A stretch of DNA of 64,000 nt from Isochrysis galbana (taxonomy: Eukaryota; Haptophyta; Isochrysidales; Isochrysidaceae), in assembly GCA_018136815.1 (NCBI GenBank), contig CM030936.1:578831-642830 (forward strand), written 5' to 3'. The notes below the pieces were generated by a model. That model saw nothing but the letters and a program-made list of their open reading frames with translations, was not told where the DNA came from and did no database searches. The stretch's first letter is position 1; every line of letters begins with the position of its first letter. Made by a program: the position numbers and the translations under genes. This document shows positions 10,728 through 22,758 of the stretch, piece by piece.

Positions 10728-11488
10728 TGTTGTGCTACCTAAGCTCGGGCGCAAGAGGGTGAGGGCGCCTCTTTGCGCCGTGGGATAGCAGCTGGCAAGC
10801 CTGCCTGCGTTGTGCGCTGAAGGTGACGCTCATGCATATCTCCGGTAGGCGGATCAAGGCTAGCGGTGCGGAGATGAGGCAGCATCTGCATGAGCTGATG
10901 GCATCATCCACACCTGCAGCCCCTCTCGCCGCATGGAGACAATCCCCCGTCCAATCACAGCCATCTTCTGTCACGAAGAACGTGCATGCCTAGCATGCTG
11001 CCCATTGCAGATGATCTAGGTTTGTCCGTCACGCATTGACGGCGTCCGAGCCATGGCCCCTGGGCCACCGGCGCGCCCACTCTCGCAAGATGCACGATTA
11101 CGTTTGAAGTCGCAAGCCTACTATCGCCGACTTGTCCTAAAGATGCTATGCCGCCACCGCCTACACACTGTGTACGCCTGTGCGCTACACGTGTGCCCTG
11201 GCCTTCTTTTCCATTGGTCTCTCGAGCGACTATTCAAGATGTATCGAGAGTTCGCCACGGCAGGGGCTCCCAAGTCACCGAGGTCCCACCCGTATACCGA
11301 CTTGGTATGTGCATCTAGACTCAGTTGTGATGGCCGGCATCAAATTCCTGCGTATGTGGAGGTCAAATGAGCCACACGAAGCGTTTCGGATGTTTGGTGT
11401 CTAGCCTCGGACCTGGTGCCATCAGTTCCGTGTCACTAGTTTTTCTGGACGTGAAATGCGTGTTGATATGCGCGCATTCTTTTCACTG
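10728..11488. other. Intergenic stretch, nothing recognised
   Basis: Moderate GC, no coherent conserved frame, no repeat shared with elsewhere in the window. Confidence 0.5.
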
Positions 11489-12189
11489 TCATCTTCGCAT
11501 GAGATGCATCGAGCCGCCAAGACCTGTGCCCACGGCAGTGAGTACATTGTACGTGTATGTGCTGCGTGCGCCATGTGTGTTGCTGCGGGTATGCTCTGGC
11601 GTCTGTGGGAGAAGTTGTGAGCGAGATGGGGGCCTATGGGAGATGGGAGTGTCTGGAGTGTGGAGGCTGTGGAGGGTGGTGTGGTGTGTGTGCTGCAGCA
11701 TGGCTGTCAACATGGAGAGTTCTGTCGCGCTGATCGTGGTGTTGTGGGGGCGTGGCGCGGTGGCTCCGGCTCCGGTGTGCACCTGGCTGGGCGGGTCGTC
11801 CTGACGAGGTCGCTTCGGCGACATCGGCGTATCCATGAGCAGATCGTCCATCTCGTAGGGGTCGGCGGCGGGGGGAGGGGGGAGCGGCGCGCGCTCGATG
11901 ACCCTATCAGTTTACAGATAGTTGGGCGAGCCAGAGAGTAGAGCGTGATTTCTGGCCAATGCCAGTGCCTGTTGCCAGCGGCATCACGCTTGCGCTCCGT
12001 TTGATAGGCGGTGCGCCCTGCCTCTGCCTATGCCCTGCACCACGCCGCCGCCGCTTCCTCGTGCTGATGCCGCTTGGCAGCGAGCAGCTTTGCCCGTGCC
12101 CGTGCCTCCTGCTCGTGACGTGATAGCGCGCATCGTGCAGGGTCCGCGCGATCGAGAATCGTGGCGGGAAGCGTCACGACCAGCGCCAT
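11489..12189 (-). CDS. Hypothetical protein, probably two exons
   Basis: On the minus strand an ATG at 12189 opens MALVVTLPATILDRADPA and an Ala/Arg/His-rich helix ending EEAAAAW at a GTGCAG donor near 12047. An acceptor (CTGATAG) near 11911 continues in frame as VIERAPLPPPPAADPYEMDD, then LLMDTPMSPKRPRQDDPPSQ with a basic nuclear-signal-like KRPR. From there the frame stays open to a stop at 11489 as a His/Thr/Pro-rich tail, or is spliced at CAG|GTGCAC near 11791. I do not recognise the family. Support is the smooth splice and non-random composition only. Confidence 0.4.
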
Positions 12190-12739
12190 GCGGGTGTGCG
12201 AGTGCGGGCGAGCAGGCTAGGTATAGGTATGTGCATGGCCTCTACTGCCCAGGGAGGCTGCAAGGAAGGCCCATAGCAGCCGCTGGAGGCCTCTGTGCCC
12301 TGGGCGTGCGCCGAGCTCCCGAGCTCCCGCGTACGCCGAGCCCCCGGCCACCTTCATTCATGTGGGGGCCGGCCAGCCAAAAACATTGGGTCTACAGCCC
12401 CGCCTAGCCCCACTGCGGACAACCTAAAATTGGGTTTTAGGGCACTAGAGCTCTACGAGGGTAACCTTCATCTGATATCAACTTCTCCATTCGTCTAATT
12501 TTAGGACACTCTCTTCATCCCTCTCCTCTCCACCTCTCTCTTGTTTGTGCGCTCGATACATAATTTAGCGTGGCGATTGATCTATAGTGGCCGCAGGCCA
12601 AGCAGCTGGATTGAAACGGCCGCACCGCCCTGCGCTACCCCCTCTAAATCCTCTATTTTATCGGGTTTTCTTCTCTCTACTCTCGGATAGAAGTGCGCTC
12701 TCTCAGCATCGGACATGTAACTCTCGTCTCTCTCCTCTC

Positions 12740-12930
12740 CCTCTCTCTCTCCTCTCCCGCGCGCAATGCCCCTTGCCTCTCCCAACCTTCAACTCCCCTC
12801 TCCCTTCCTCTTTCTTTCCTCTATTCTCCCCTACTTCCCCTGTCCCTCCGCTGGCCCCTCTCTCTCCCTCCTTTTTTCCCCCCCGCCACCCTTTCCCCCC
12901 TTCCCCCCCCTCTCCCCTCCTCCCCTCTCG
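12740..12930 (+). repeat. Pyrimidine tract preceding the PHD/PLU-1 gene
   Basis: Almost pure C/T on the coding strand up to 4 bases before the ATG at 12934. The same arrangement precedes most genes in this window. Confidence 0.7.
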
Positions 12931-12933
12931 GCC

Positions 12934-13118
12934 ATGGCTGCCGCGCCGGAAGGCCCAGCCCTCCGTCTTTCCACTGAGCTTCTCCGGCCACGATGCACGA
13001 CGGCGCGGCTGATGGAGTACTGCGGGTTCGGTGGCGACGAGGAGTTCGCGCAGCAGGCCGTCGCAGGTCTACCCGTGCCTGCGCAGGCCCAAATGCCCTA
13101 CACACAGACTCCACAGAC

Positions 13119-13202
<84 letters not shown>

Positions 13203-16200
13203 GGGAGGTAGGGAAGGGAAGAAGGGAAGGAGGGAGGGAGGGAAGGAGCGTGAACACACAGCCCTTGGCGCCTCAGTTGGCCCACAGGCATGCTCAGCTA
13301 GCTGCTGCGCACCAGAACCTGTTGCCGGGACATCGGCACAGCCGGCAGCGCAAGAGAGCTGCCAGCCCGCGCACGGCATCTGTGCCACCTGCACCATCTG
13401 GAATGCCCCCTACCCCCCGCGTCCCCTTCCCCTCGTGGAGAGAGCGCCAGGCTGCCGTTGCGTCCCCTGAGGTGTGGCTGCAGTGATGGCGTAGCTGGCT
13501 GGAGTGGCTGACTGTGACCCCCCTCACAACGCAGACAGCGCATGGGCGACGCGCACCGGGGGTTCAAAGACCACCGCCGCTGCACTCGCCTGCGCCGCAG
13601 GTACGCCTAGGCTCTCGCGCCTGCGCGCAGCGTACCCAAACCGCACGGCCAGAGCGCATGTGCCAGCCTCCTCAATGCGGCCAGAGCGCATGTGCCAGCC
13701 TCCTCTATGCCGCCAACAGCTCGGCTGTGCAAATTCCACCTCGCAGCGAGACCCGAAGACACGAATGACGACTTCTGCCACGCCTGCGGTGGCGGCGGTG
13801 ACCTGTTGCTCTGCGATCGCTGCGACCGCTCATACCACATGTACTGCCTCGAACCACCCATCCAGACAGCGCCAGATGGAGAGTGGCACTGCCCGGTGTG
13901 TACTGCGCAACCTACAAGTGGTCTCGGCCCAATGCCACGTCTGCATCTCGCATGCCCTGGTGTCCCTTTGAGGCGCTCACGGTTTGCTGCCCTTCTAGGT
14001 CCACTCCGGCACAAGGAGGAATGTCAACAAGGAGCTGTCCTCCCTGACTCGAGAAGTGGACGAGTCGCGTGAAAAGGAAATGGGGTACCGGCAGCCACGA
14101 GTCGATGCAAGCAAGTACCAGGCAGTGGTTCCGGCAATCCTGCCTCTCGAGAAGAGGGCGGCAATGCGAAAATTCGACGCGTCGGCGCCGCTTTGGTTGC
14201 CCGGCCGCGTGTCAGTCATAGAGCTCATCAGGTTGCTGGCCTTCAGTCACCGTCTGGTCGAGTGCAGCTTCTCATCTCCACTACTCTTCAACGAGCAGGC
14301 CATGGTGCACCTGCACATTTGTGAATATCAGACAGACCTCGCAAAGCACATGATGCTAGAGGCCTGGAGGCTCATAGAGGCGCTGCCTGCGCTACAGCGC
14401 GATGAAATCCGCACTCTTGGTCATTCCGACGGAGATCTGCTCATGGCTGTGCTCTATGAGGCGCATGGCGGTACGCATCGGCCGTGGCATATACCACGTG
14501 GCGCACCTACGTGCGAGGTCCCGCTTCCTAGAGCGTTGCAGGGCGTGCAGCTGACCAGGCCGAGTGGGGGGACGCCACAGGTCTCGGAGAAGGAGCAAGA
14601 GTGGCATAACGCACGCCTCGCAGGCGCTAGACATTGGCAGGCCGAAGTCGACGGCGCGCTAATAGGCACTTCAGTCTCACTGGAGCGCATAGCAGAGCTC
14701 GTTCAGTCGGGTGCCCGTATGCTCGGGGTCGATGGCTCTGTCCTCCTCGTTACGAGCTCGCCCGCCGCTGACGGGCTGCCGTCAGCGGCCTTGGCACCAG
14801 CCCAAAGCGTCTCAGAAGATGATGGATCGGATGCGTGCGACGCTGCTTTATTCAGACTTGTTGGCCTAGCTGTGCAAGAGCGCGCGTCGAGGCGTTGGTG
14901 TCAGCAGCATACCGTCGCGTTGAACTCCCCGCAACCCCTTGACGTCATGCGCAAAGCCTTGGCCGCAGCGGGGACCTTGATGTTGCCACTGAACGAGGTC
15001 GAATCACTGCGCTCGCGTCTGGCGGAGTGCGAGAGGTGGTTGGCCAGCGCATCCAAAATCCAGGACGCCCTATGTGACCTGCGCGAGGTTCAGGATCTCC
15101 ACCGAGACGCGGAGGCGCTGCGGTTACAGGCGCCTGAAGTGACGGCATTGCGCAACCGCGTCGCCGCTTGCAAGCGCTGGATGGTGCGCGTGCACTCCGA
15201 CCTCCTGCGGCGAACATCCTCGCGAGGTCGCCCGTCGACCAAGCTAACCGAGTCGGAGGCGCAGGGGCTCATCGACGAGATATCAGAATTGAGGGTGCGC
15301 GTGGATGAGGTCGACATGGTGAAGGCGCGCCTCCACGAGGCGTCGGAATGGAAGGTGGCCGTCGGCGCAGCGCTGTCGGTGACATCGGGCATCGATTCCA
15401 ACGCCATGACTGACATGAGCCGGCTGCTCGCCCAGGGGGAAGAGCTGAATCTTGCCCTTGATGATATGGCAGCGCTTGAGACGCGCGTCGCTGCAAACAC
15501 GGCCTGGGTGGACAAAGCGAGAGCTCTCCTCGCAGGATCTCCTGATGCTGCCGTTCTCTCCAAGGCGATGGCCGACGGGCGCAAGCTCGGATTGGCCCTG
15601 CCTGAGATGGACCAAATGAATTTGCTCCTGCAAGAGTCGCTGTGGGCCAAGCAGGCGCAGCGGGCGCTGGATGAGCCGGTCGAGCTGGCATTTCTGGAGA
15701 GGCTGACGGAGCAGGCGTCGAAGCATCCCGCGGGCCGTAGCGCATCCATCGGCCGCGAATTGAAGAGGAAGCTGGGCGTGGGCAAGGATTGGGCGGTCAA
15801 GCTCGACGAGGCGCTTTCAGGTCGACCCTCGCTGCGTGATGCGAGTGTGATGGTATCCGAAGTGGATAGCTACCGCATCCTCTTCCCGCAACTGAGCGAG
15901 TTGCGTAAAGCCGTTGCGATCGGAAAGGCGTGGCAGGAACAGGCGCGGAGGGTGCAGGCAAAGCAGACACGAGGTGCTAGCACACGTGCCACGCTCTCAG
16001 ATCTTGAGCGGATCCTTGCCGTAGGGCTCGACTTGGCGCTTGTAGTGCCTGAAGTCAGTCTCCTTGCGATGCAGGTGCGCACCTAATGCCCCCTCCCCCC
16101 CCCCCCCCCCCCCGGCCATCTCCGGGCTCTGTCATCTCGCCCCCAGCCCGGACTCATCACTACGGTCAATACAAATTCACGCCAATGCTGCTCAGTGCGT

Positions 16201-19200
16201 GCTTCTCGTTGATGTGGCAACCATAAGCCACAGCCGCTCGCCTCCTCCTACCCTTCGGCCTGGCAGGTTCGTGAGGCTTCCGACTGGGCGAAGAGCGCGG
16301 ACGCTGCGCTGCTGAACTCGGCATCGGTGTGCGGCGTGGAGATCACAGACCCAGCTTCTCTAGTGCCTCAACCCTCAATTGGCTCCTCTTGTTGCGCCTT
16401 GCCGACCGACCCCAGGACTGCCTCGAGCTCGTCCGAACTGTCCGGTGCTGGGGTACCCACATCCTCGAGCGTATCCGCCGCGCTCGCTACAGAGATCGCC
16501 ACGGCCGCAAGCGAGATGGATGAGCTCTTGTTTCGGGCGGAGGGCCTCACGGCGTCAGTGCCCACTGCGGCAGTGCTACGAATCGCGAGATGGCGGTTGC
16601 GGTTGCGTGAGCTCAGCGCGAGCAGTAAGGGGGAGGCGAAGCTTGCCGATTTTCAGAAGCTGATCCAAGAGGCGGAAGAGTTGGGTTTGCGCGTGCTGCC
16701 GACACCAGCCGAGTCCTCAACCTTAACCACAGACGGCCTATTGGCGGCCGGCGACAAAGCTGAGGCGACTGCCACTCACGACGGCGGGGAACACGCCAAT
16801 GGGACTGGGGTGCCTCTCCGACAGTCGCTGAGACGCTCGGCCCGCGCGACCTCGCCCACGCTCTCCGATACAGTTCCCGTGGCGGTGGCCCGGGCAGACT
16901 CCTCGGATACGTCCACCACATGGAAGAACCTGTACTTAACGGACATGCGCATCGGCGCACAAGCTCGAAAAGAGATTGACGCTGCGAGTAGGGAGCTCGG
17001 CGTGCTCTCTCGCCTCGTGTCGCAGTGCGAGGAATGGGAAGAGGAGGCCAATATGATGCTGTCATCGGAGAGGGTTGATGTGGAGCAGCTCGAGGCGCTG
17101 CTGAGACGAGGGGGCGAGTTGCCCATTGCCACCGAGGTGTGACACGCGCGCTAGAGTCATCCTCGGCCCCACGCGTATCTGCCCAGCTGGCCTCGATGGG
17201 CGCCATATCCTGTAGCTGACGTTCCCTCGCGAATCACCCCCTTCGCAGACCCGCGAGTACCTTGCCACCACATTTGAGGTCGCGCAAAGGTGGGTTGCGC
17301 AAGCTAGCGCTCTGCTGTCCCCGGGCTCCAGACTTGAGGACTTGCAGCGTCTGCTCAAGGATAGCGCGAAGGTTAACCTCCATTCGGACGCAATGGAGGC
17401 GTTGCGGGAGCGAGCGGATGAGGGCAAGGCGTGGCTGAATGAGCTCAAAGACCTCTACGAGGACTGTGGTATCGAGCTCGATAACGTGGCCAGTGTGCTG
17501 AGATCCGATAAGCAGGAGCTGTATTGTGTGTGCAGGCAGCCCGACGACTTGCGGCGGCTGATGCTTGCCTGCGACAGTTGCGAAATGTGGTATCACATGC
17601 ACTGTGTAGGAGTGCCCAACGCAAGGGGGAGGGCGATGGACAACGAGGAATTCTTGTGCCCGAAGTGCGCCAAGCTTCGAGGCCAAGCATATAAGTACGA
17701 GCTCCGCTGCAAGAAGCCTCCACACAAGGACACTCCACGTGCGGCGACAGTGGCGGCACTGCTACGAAAGGCTGATCGCCTTCGTGTCTCCATCGAAGAG
17801 GTCGATTTGCTGCGTGCAGCCCTGGCATCGTGTCGGAAGTGGGATGCTCGTGTCCAGCCCGAGCTGCTCGCGGCACTACCGCCGAATTGGGCAGTGCAGC
17901 GCGTGGGCGGCGGCGGACACAACTATGAGCCCCCGCTATGGGCGACGGTGAGCTCGGCACTTCAGGCAAGGTTGTTCGACGAAGGCGAGGTCTTTCGTGT
18001 AGAACCAGAAGTGATGACACTTCTCAAGGGGTGGAAAGTCAGGAGGGCCTTGCATGCCGCGAGGGGGCTACCACCATGGCCAGAGAGTGCAAGTGCCACG
18101 GCCGGTGTCGTCAAGGCGGAGTCGCAGCTATGCGGCTCATCCAATGTGCACTTGGAGGCCCCCTCGACGACTGGCTTGCTACTCGCCAACGAGACCTCGT
18201 TAGAGTGCGGTGAGACCAAGCTTGAAAGCAATACCATTGGCGGTGGCATCCCTCCCGCACGGCCTACTGCTGTGGCCACGAGTTCTCAGTTGCAGCCACC
18301 TTCTGCCGCACTTCCACGTACCTTGCCCGGAGCCTCGTGCATGATGGCGTCACAGGGACCTGCGCCGCAACCATTTGGTTTGGACATTGTTGCACTGAAG
18401 ACGGCACTAGAAGATGCCGTCGAAGAAGGCGTGACTGAGTTGGAGGAAGATGGCGAGGACCCAGAGAATCCAACGACGCAGACGATTGCGCCCGTGAAGG
18501 CGGATGCGCCAGAGTTTTCCAGCCATGCGCGCGAGCCGTGGGCATCGCTATATGCGAGGGAGATGACGAGCATCCAGACGGACATCGCGGATGCACGCCG
18601 NNNNNNNNNNNNNNNNNNNNNNNNNNNNNNNNNNNNNNNNNNNNNNNNNNNNNNNNNNNNNNNNNNNNNNNNNNNNNNNNNNNNNNNNNNNNNNNNNNNN
18701 TTTCGTGCGGGAATCTCAACGGTGGGTTAAGGAGGCTGCGGCTTTCGCCAAGAGCCAAAGCGCCCTTGACCCGCAGAAGCTAATTCGCCTCATCGAGAGA
18801 GCGCGTAGCGCGTCCATCAAACTGCCAGCGATGTCGGCACTCGAGGAGCGCGCGTTCAAGCTGAAGAAATGGGTGACCGCAACCGAGGGTGCGCTCGGCA
18901 AGGCGGAGGAGGCGGCGGCGCAGCAGAGCGCAGCAGGCGTCACACTCGACGAACTGCTCCAACTACACGCTGAGGGCTTGCGGCTGCGCCTCATCGGCGA
19001 TACGTGGGAGACACTGGTGTCCACACTGAACGCTATCTGCCGCGGGCTTGACGAGGTGAAGGACTCCTTGGTCCACTTTACGGACGGGAAACGCGCGAAG
19101 GAAGCCGTGATCGACCTGATGGACCTGGGCGTCTCGCTCCCCGTCGACGGAGTGCTGTCTCAGACCCTCGTCGTGCTTCAAGAGTACATGGCAGACCAAC

Positions 19201-19979
19201 CGCGGATGGCTGGCGGCAGGGCTGGGCTTGCCGGCGATGGGTTGCCTGCAGGAGGCTGTTCATCTCTCCCTGGCACGAATGGCACCGGCCCGCACACGGC
19301 GCACGGAATGCAGCCGCACTCACCGGCCAACCTGCCGCACCTCTTAAGCGGGCAAGTGTCAAGCGGGACACAGCCATGCATCCATGAAGAAGACTCCAGC
19401 GTTCAGCCGGCGCTGCGCACATCCTCCCTCGGCGAGCCGAGGATGAAGACGGGGCTGCATGGTTTGCCGGCTAGCAAGGTGTCGGGTGCGCCCATTCGCG
19501 TTTGGTACGACGAGAATGGGTCGCTCACGTCCTACAACGGGGTAGCGGAGGCGTCCAACCCCACGAAAGGGCTGAAAGTCCGTCTCATAGGCTTTGGGAA
19601 ACGGGAATGGCTTACCGACGAGGACGAGTGGGAATGGCTCCCGGGGGCCGGCGACCCGTCCGGACCTTGGCCGCTAGAGAAATTTTTCGGCGAGCATCTC
19701 CGGCACGGCCTCATCAAGCTGGAAAAAGTAGCAGAGAAGCTACGCTCGCTTGCGGCTGCCACCGAGCCACCGTCATCCGGCAAAGCCGCCGGGAAACGCA
19801 CCAGCGGCGCTGCCGAGGGCGGAGAACGCAAACGATCAAGAGCGGGAGAGGGTTCTAGGGTTAAAGGGGTTGGTGTGCGACAGCGCAAGCCGGCCGGTGG
19901 CCAAGCAATCGCTAGGGCTGGAAGCGCCGCTGAAACAGCCTCTGTGGAAGACGCCGGCGCCAAGCGACGAAAGCGGTGA
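12934..19979 (+). CDS. KDM5-like chromatin protein without JmjC: PHD, PLU-1-like repeats, PHD, Tudor-like end
   Basis: Large multi-exon gene of roughly 2,000 aa. A first exon ([19 protein letters not shown]) starts at 12934. A PHD finger lies at 13768-13902 ([22 protein letters not shown], with the closing WHCPVC; all C4HC3 ligands present). The long exon 14000-16076 and those at 16271-17140 and 17252 onward hold many PLU-1-type helical repeats (recurrent leucines then W at the end of each unit). A second PHD at 17521-17670 ([12 protein letters not shown]) has the aromatic MWYH typical of H3K4me3 readers. The C-terminus has a WYDENG...DEWEWL Tudor-like stretch and a basic tail ending GAKRRKR. 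No JmjN, ARID or JmjC was found, so it probably reads rather than demethylates histones. The 100-N gap at 18601-18700 interrupts the coding region; 5' exons between 13064 and 13768 are uncertain. Confidence 0.75.
13113..13198 (+). repeat. (GA)n microsatellite in intron 1 of the PHD/PLU-1 gene
   Basis: About 86 bp of perfect AG dinucleotide followed by AGGG repeats. Most likely intronic, between the donor near 13064 and an acceptor near 13288. Confidence 0.9.
18601..18700. other. Assembly gap (100 N)
   Basis: One hundred consecutive Ns inside the coding region of the PHD/PLU-1 gene. True length and content are unknown; the frame before the gap and after it are both open. Confidence 1.
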
Positions 19980-20706
19980 CATAGCGCAGCAGGCTCCCAA
20001 GTGACGACAGCATAGAGGGTTCAACGATGATTGAGGAAAGCGATCGCTGTGAAACAGCTGTGCACAAGTCGGGAACTTTGTGTTTCGGCTCAAGGTCGAC
20101 GTGGAGGCTAATATGTGCCGCTTAGTGGCTGTCATTTAGGGTGGGTGAGTAGGCTGCACGAATAGACGTCGGTGAAAGGGTGGATGACGGATATGGCAAG
20201 TTTGGCGGTGAGATTCGTGCCCACATACTGGTTGTGCTATGCATTCAAAACCACCGCCCGGCTTCGCTCCGCATGCTTGCGCGACGGCTCTTTCACCCGA
20301 CGTGGCTAATGCGGCGACAAGGGCTGACCGTGCAGCTAGTCATCGCAGATAATAATTGACGGCGGATAAGAGAGGCGGCGGCTAATTTTGGTCTGCCGGC
20401 CCAGGTTTCAATTTCTTCAGAATTGCGTTTCGTCTCGCATCGCTCTGCGCATGAGGCGATTGCAGTGAGGTGAGCGGTAAGCGCATCGCATATCGCCGCG
20501 AAGCACATGGTCCTCATCACACCGCGCCCCGTGTGTGCACAACACATCACACAACAACTCGAGGACAAGTCACAAGTCGGATGGCGTGGTCATAGCATTG
20601 GATTGTGGTCATATGTCCGTTCGGCCAGCAGCCCGCACGCCCTTTCGCTATTGCGATACTCCCAGTTATCGATGATCGATGATCGATGCTGACATGTAAT
20701 TAATAT
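19980..20706. other. Intergenic stretch, nothing recognised
   Basis: No coding frame of convincing composition. A short direct motif ATCGATGATCGATGATCGAT lies at 20667-20686. Confidence 0.5.
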
Positions 20707-20708
20707 CA

Positions 20709-21897
20709 ACTAAGTTTATACTTAGTTCAGCATGGGGGGGCGCCTCGCGTCCCCCCTCTCAGGCACCAATTCCCCTCCGGGGGGCCTGTCGGCCTGTCGG
20801 TCAACCCCAAGCTCTGCCTTCTGGCATGAGCAGGGCATTCATCACAACAACCCAGACCCCCAGTGGGCGCGGGTCGCGAGCCGCACTCCCAGGCCCGCAT
20901 GGGCCTGCTCTCATACTGACTCCCCCCCCCACCCCTGGTCGCCAGGCAGACAGGGGCCTCTGGGTGGCACCCAAGGCCAGCGAGCCTTCTGGCATGAGCA
21001 GGGCATTCATCACAACAACCCAGACCCCTAGTGGGCGCGGGTCGCGAGCCGCACTCCCAGGCCCGCATGGGCCTGCTCTCGTACTGACTCCCCCCCCCAC
21101 CCCTAGTCGCCAGGCAGACAGGGGCCTCTGGGTGGCACCCAAGGCCAGCGAGGCGAGCGAGGGAGAGGCAGGGGGGGCCAGGGGCTGAGCCCTAGCCTCC
21201 ACTGCCCCCTGAGCTGCCCTTGCTGGCCCACTGGGTGCCCCTGAAGGACCTCTGAGAGCAGGCCGTGGCGCGCCGCATGGCGTGCGCTTGGCAGAGGTTG
21301 AGCGCTTACGCCCCGGGCCCCGGAAGATGGGGCTGGCTCAAACCTGTGGCCTGTGGCGCGCGTGGGAAGCACGTTGAAGATAGAACTTCCATGCTCTCCC
21401 TCCGCGGCCTCCTGCCCCTTTGCCTCTGCATCCTCCTCCTCCGCCAGAGTGCGCTGCCCTCTGTTGCCGTTGAGGAGCAGCCCCCACTGATGCGCAAGTG
21501 TCTCGCGCGGTGGCAGCAGTGGTGGTGGTGGTGGCGCGTCCGAGCGTTCCGCGGCGATGGCGATGGGATCTGCTGCGGCCGAGCGCGAGGCGCGGTCGGG
21601 GTTGGGGTTGGCGGTGGCGCGCATGGGGGGGGGGGGGGGGGGGGGCAATCGCGGCCGCCGCAAAGGCGCAGACGACGGCACTGAGCGCTCGCTACGATGC
21701 CAGCGAGCGCGTGGGGAGTGTAGCGAAGTGGCAAAAAAAAGGGTAGAAAGTATAAAGTGTACAGGTAAAAGTAGAAAGAGCCCCGGTATCCCTGTGCCTG
21801 TGTTTCCCACTGTGTTTCACTGTGTTTCTTCAATGGCCAAACACAGGCTGTTTTTGCTGTGTTTGGAAGCAGACCCCACTGTGTTTCACAAGTAGGC
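20709..21897 (+). mobile_element. Interspersed repeat family R1, longest copy
   Basis: Begins with ACTAAGTTTATACTTAGTTC (palindromic), then CATGGGGGGGCGCCTCGCGT and a GC-rich body, and ends in repeated CACTGTGTTTC motifs. The same order (palindrome, GC body containing GAGGCGCGGTCGGGGTTGG, CACTGT-T-rich end) is found at 44202-44760, with partial copies at 42335-42420, 48750-49160 and 54159-55084. Inside, a ~172-bp unit (CTGGCATGAGCAGGGCATTC onward) is tandemly duplicated at 20820 and 20992. No coding capacity was recognised, so the family looks non-autonomous. Confidence 0.7.
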
Positions 21898-22139
21898 TCA
21901 TCGCCCGCCGCTCTGCCGTAATACCGGGGTGGGCACTCCCATCCGCGTACCATACTGTACTCTACCCTTTATACTTATACTACTACTTGACTCCAGCCTG
22001 CCAACACTCCTCCCCGTCGAGTAGGATATAAAGTAAAGAGCGAGAGCCCGCGCCGGGCGGGGGGCAAGACGGATGCCGCCCCCAAGAGGCATGAGAAGAC
22101 GACCGGGTCCATTTCTCACATAAAAGGGGCAGAAATATC

Positions 22140-22755
22140 TCTCACTCTCGAAAAGCACCTCCCGCTCCCTCTCCCTCTCCCTCCTCCCTCCCCCTCGCTC
22201 TCTCTCCTTCTCCCTCTCTCTCTCTCCCTCTCCCGCCCTCCCTCTCTCTCTCTCTCTCTTCCCCTCTCTCTCTCCCCCACCCTCTCTCCCTCGCTCCCCC
22301 TCCGCCCCCCCCCCCCCCCCTTCCCCTGCCCGCTCTTCTTCTTCTCCCTTCTCGTCCTCCCCCCCCCCCACCCTCTCACATCTCCCTCCTCACTACTTCT
22401 TCTCTCTCTTCCCTCCTTCTCTAACTCTCTTTCCTCTTCCAACCCTCTTCCTCTTCTCGATCCCGCCGTGCCCGCTGCGCCGCGCGCGGGCTCTTCTCAC
22501 CCAACCAAGATCTCTAACCCCTTCTCGTTGCTGCCCCTCTCCCACCCCCCCCAACTTCCCCGCAAATCTTAACTAATCCGATTCTCTTCTTTACTTACTC
22601 GACGCGTCCCCCCGGCTTCCCCTCCCCAATCCAATCAATCCCCTCTTTTCCCCCCAACCCGCCCGCTCCCTCCCCCCCTCTCCTTCCACCCCCATCAGCC
22701 ACCTCCCCCCCGCCACCCCCTCCCCACCCCCAGCCCCCGGCAGCGAGGTCACGTT
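22140..22755 (+). repeat. Long pyrimidine tract upstream of MOB1
   Basis: About 600 bp almost entirely C/T on the coding strand, with (CT)n and C-runs, ending at the MOB1 start. It probably contains the promoter and 5'UTR; open frames through it are composition artefacts. Confidence 0.7.
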
Positions 22756-22758
22756 CAA

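Noticed and set aside
10735-12600. Plus-strand frames such as 11367-11804
   Set aside because: No splice or domain support; the minus strand gives the more coherent model at 11489-12189.
12934-19979. Calling the gene a KDM5 histone demethylase
   Set aside because: No JmjC iron- or 2-oxoglutarate-binding motif could be found in the visible exons.
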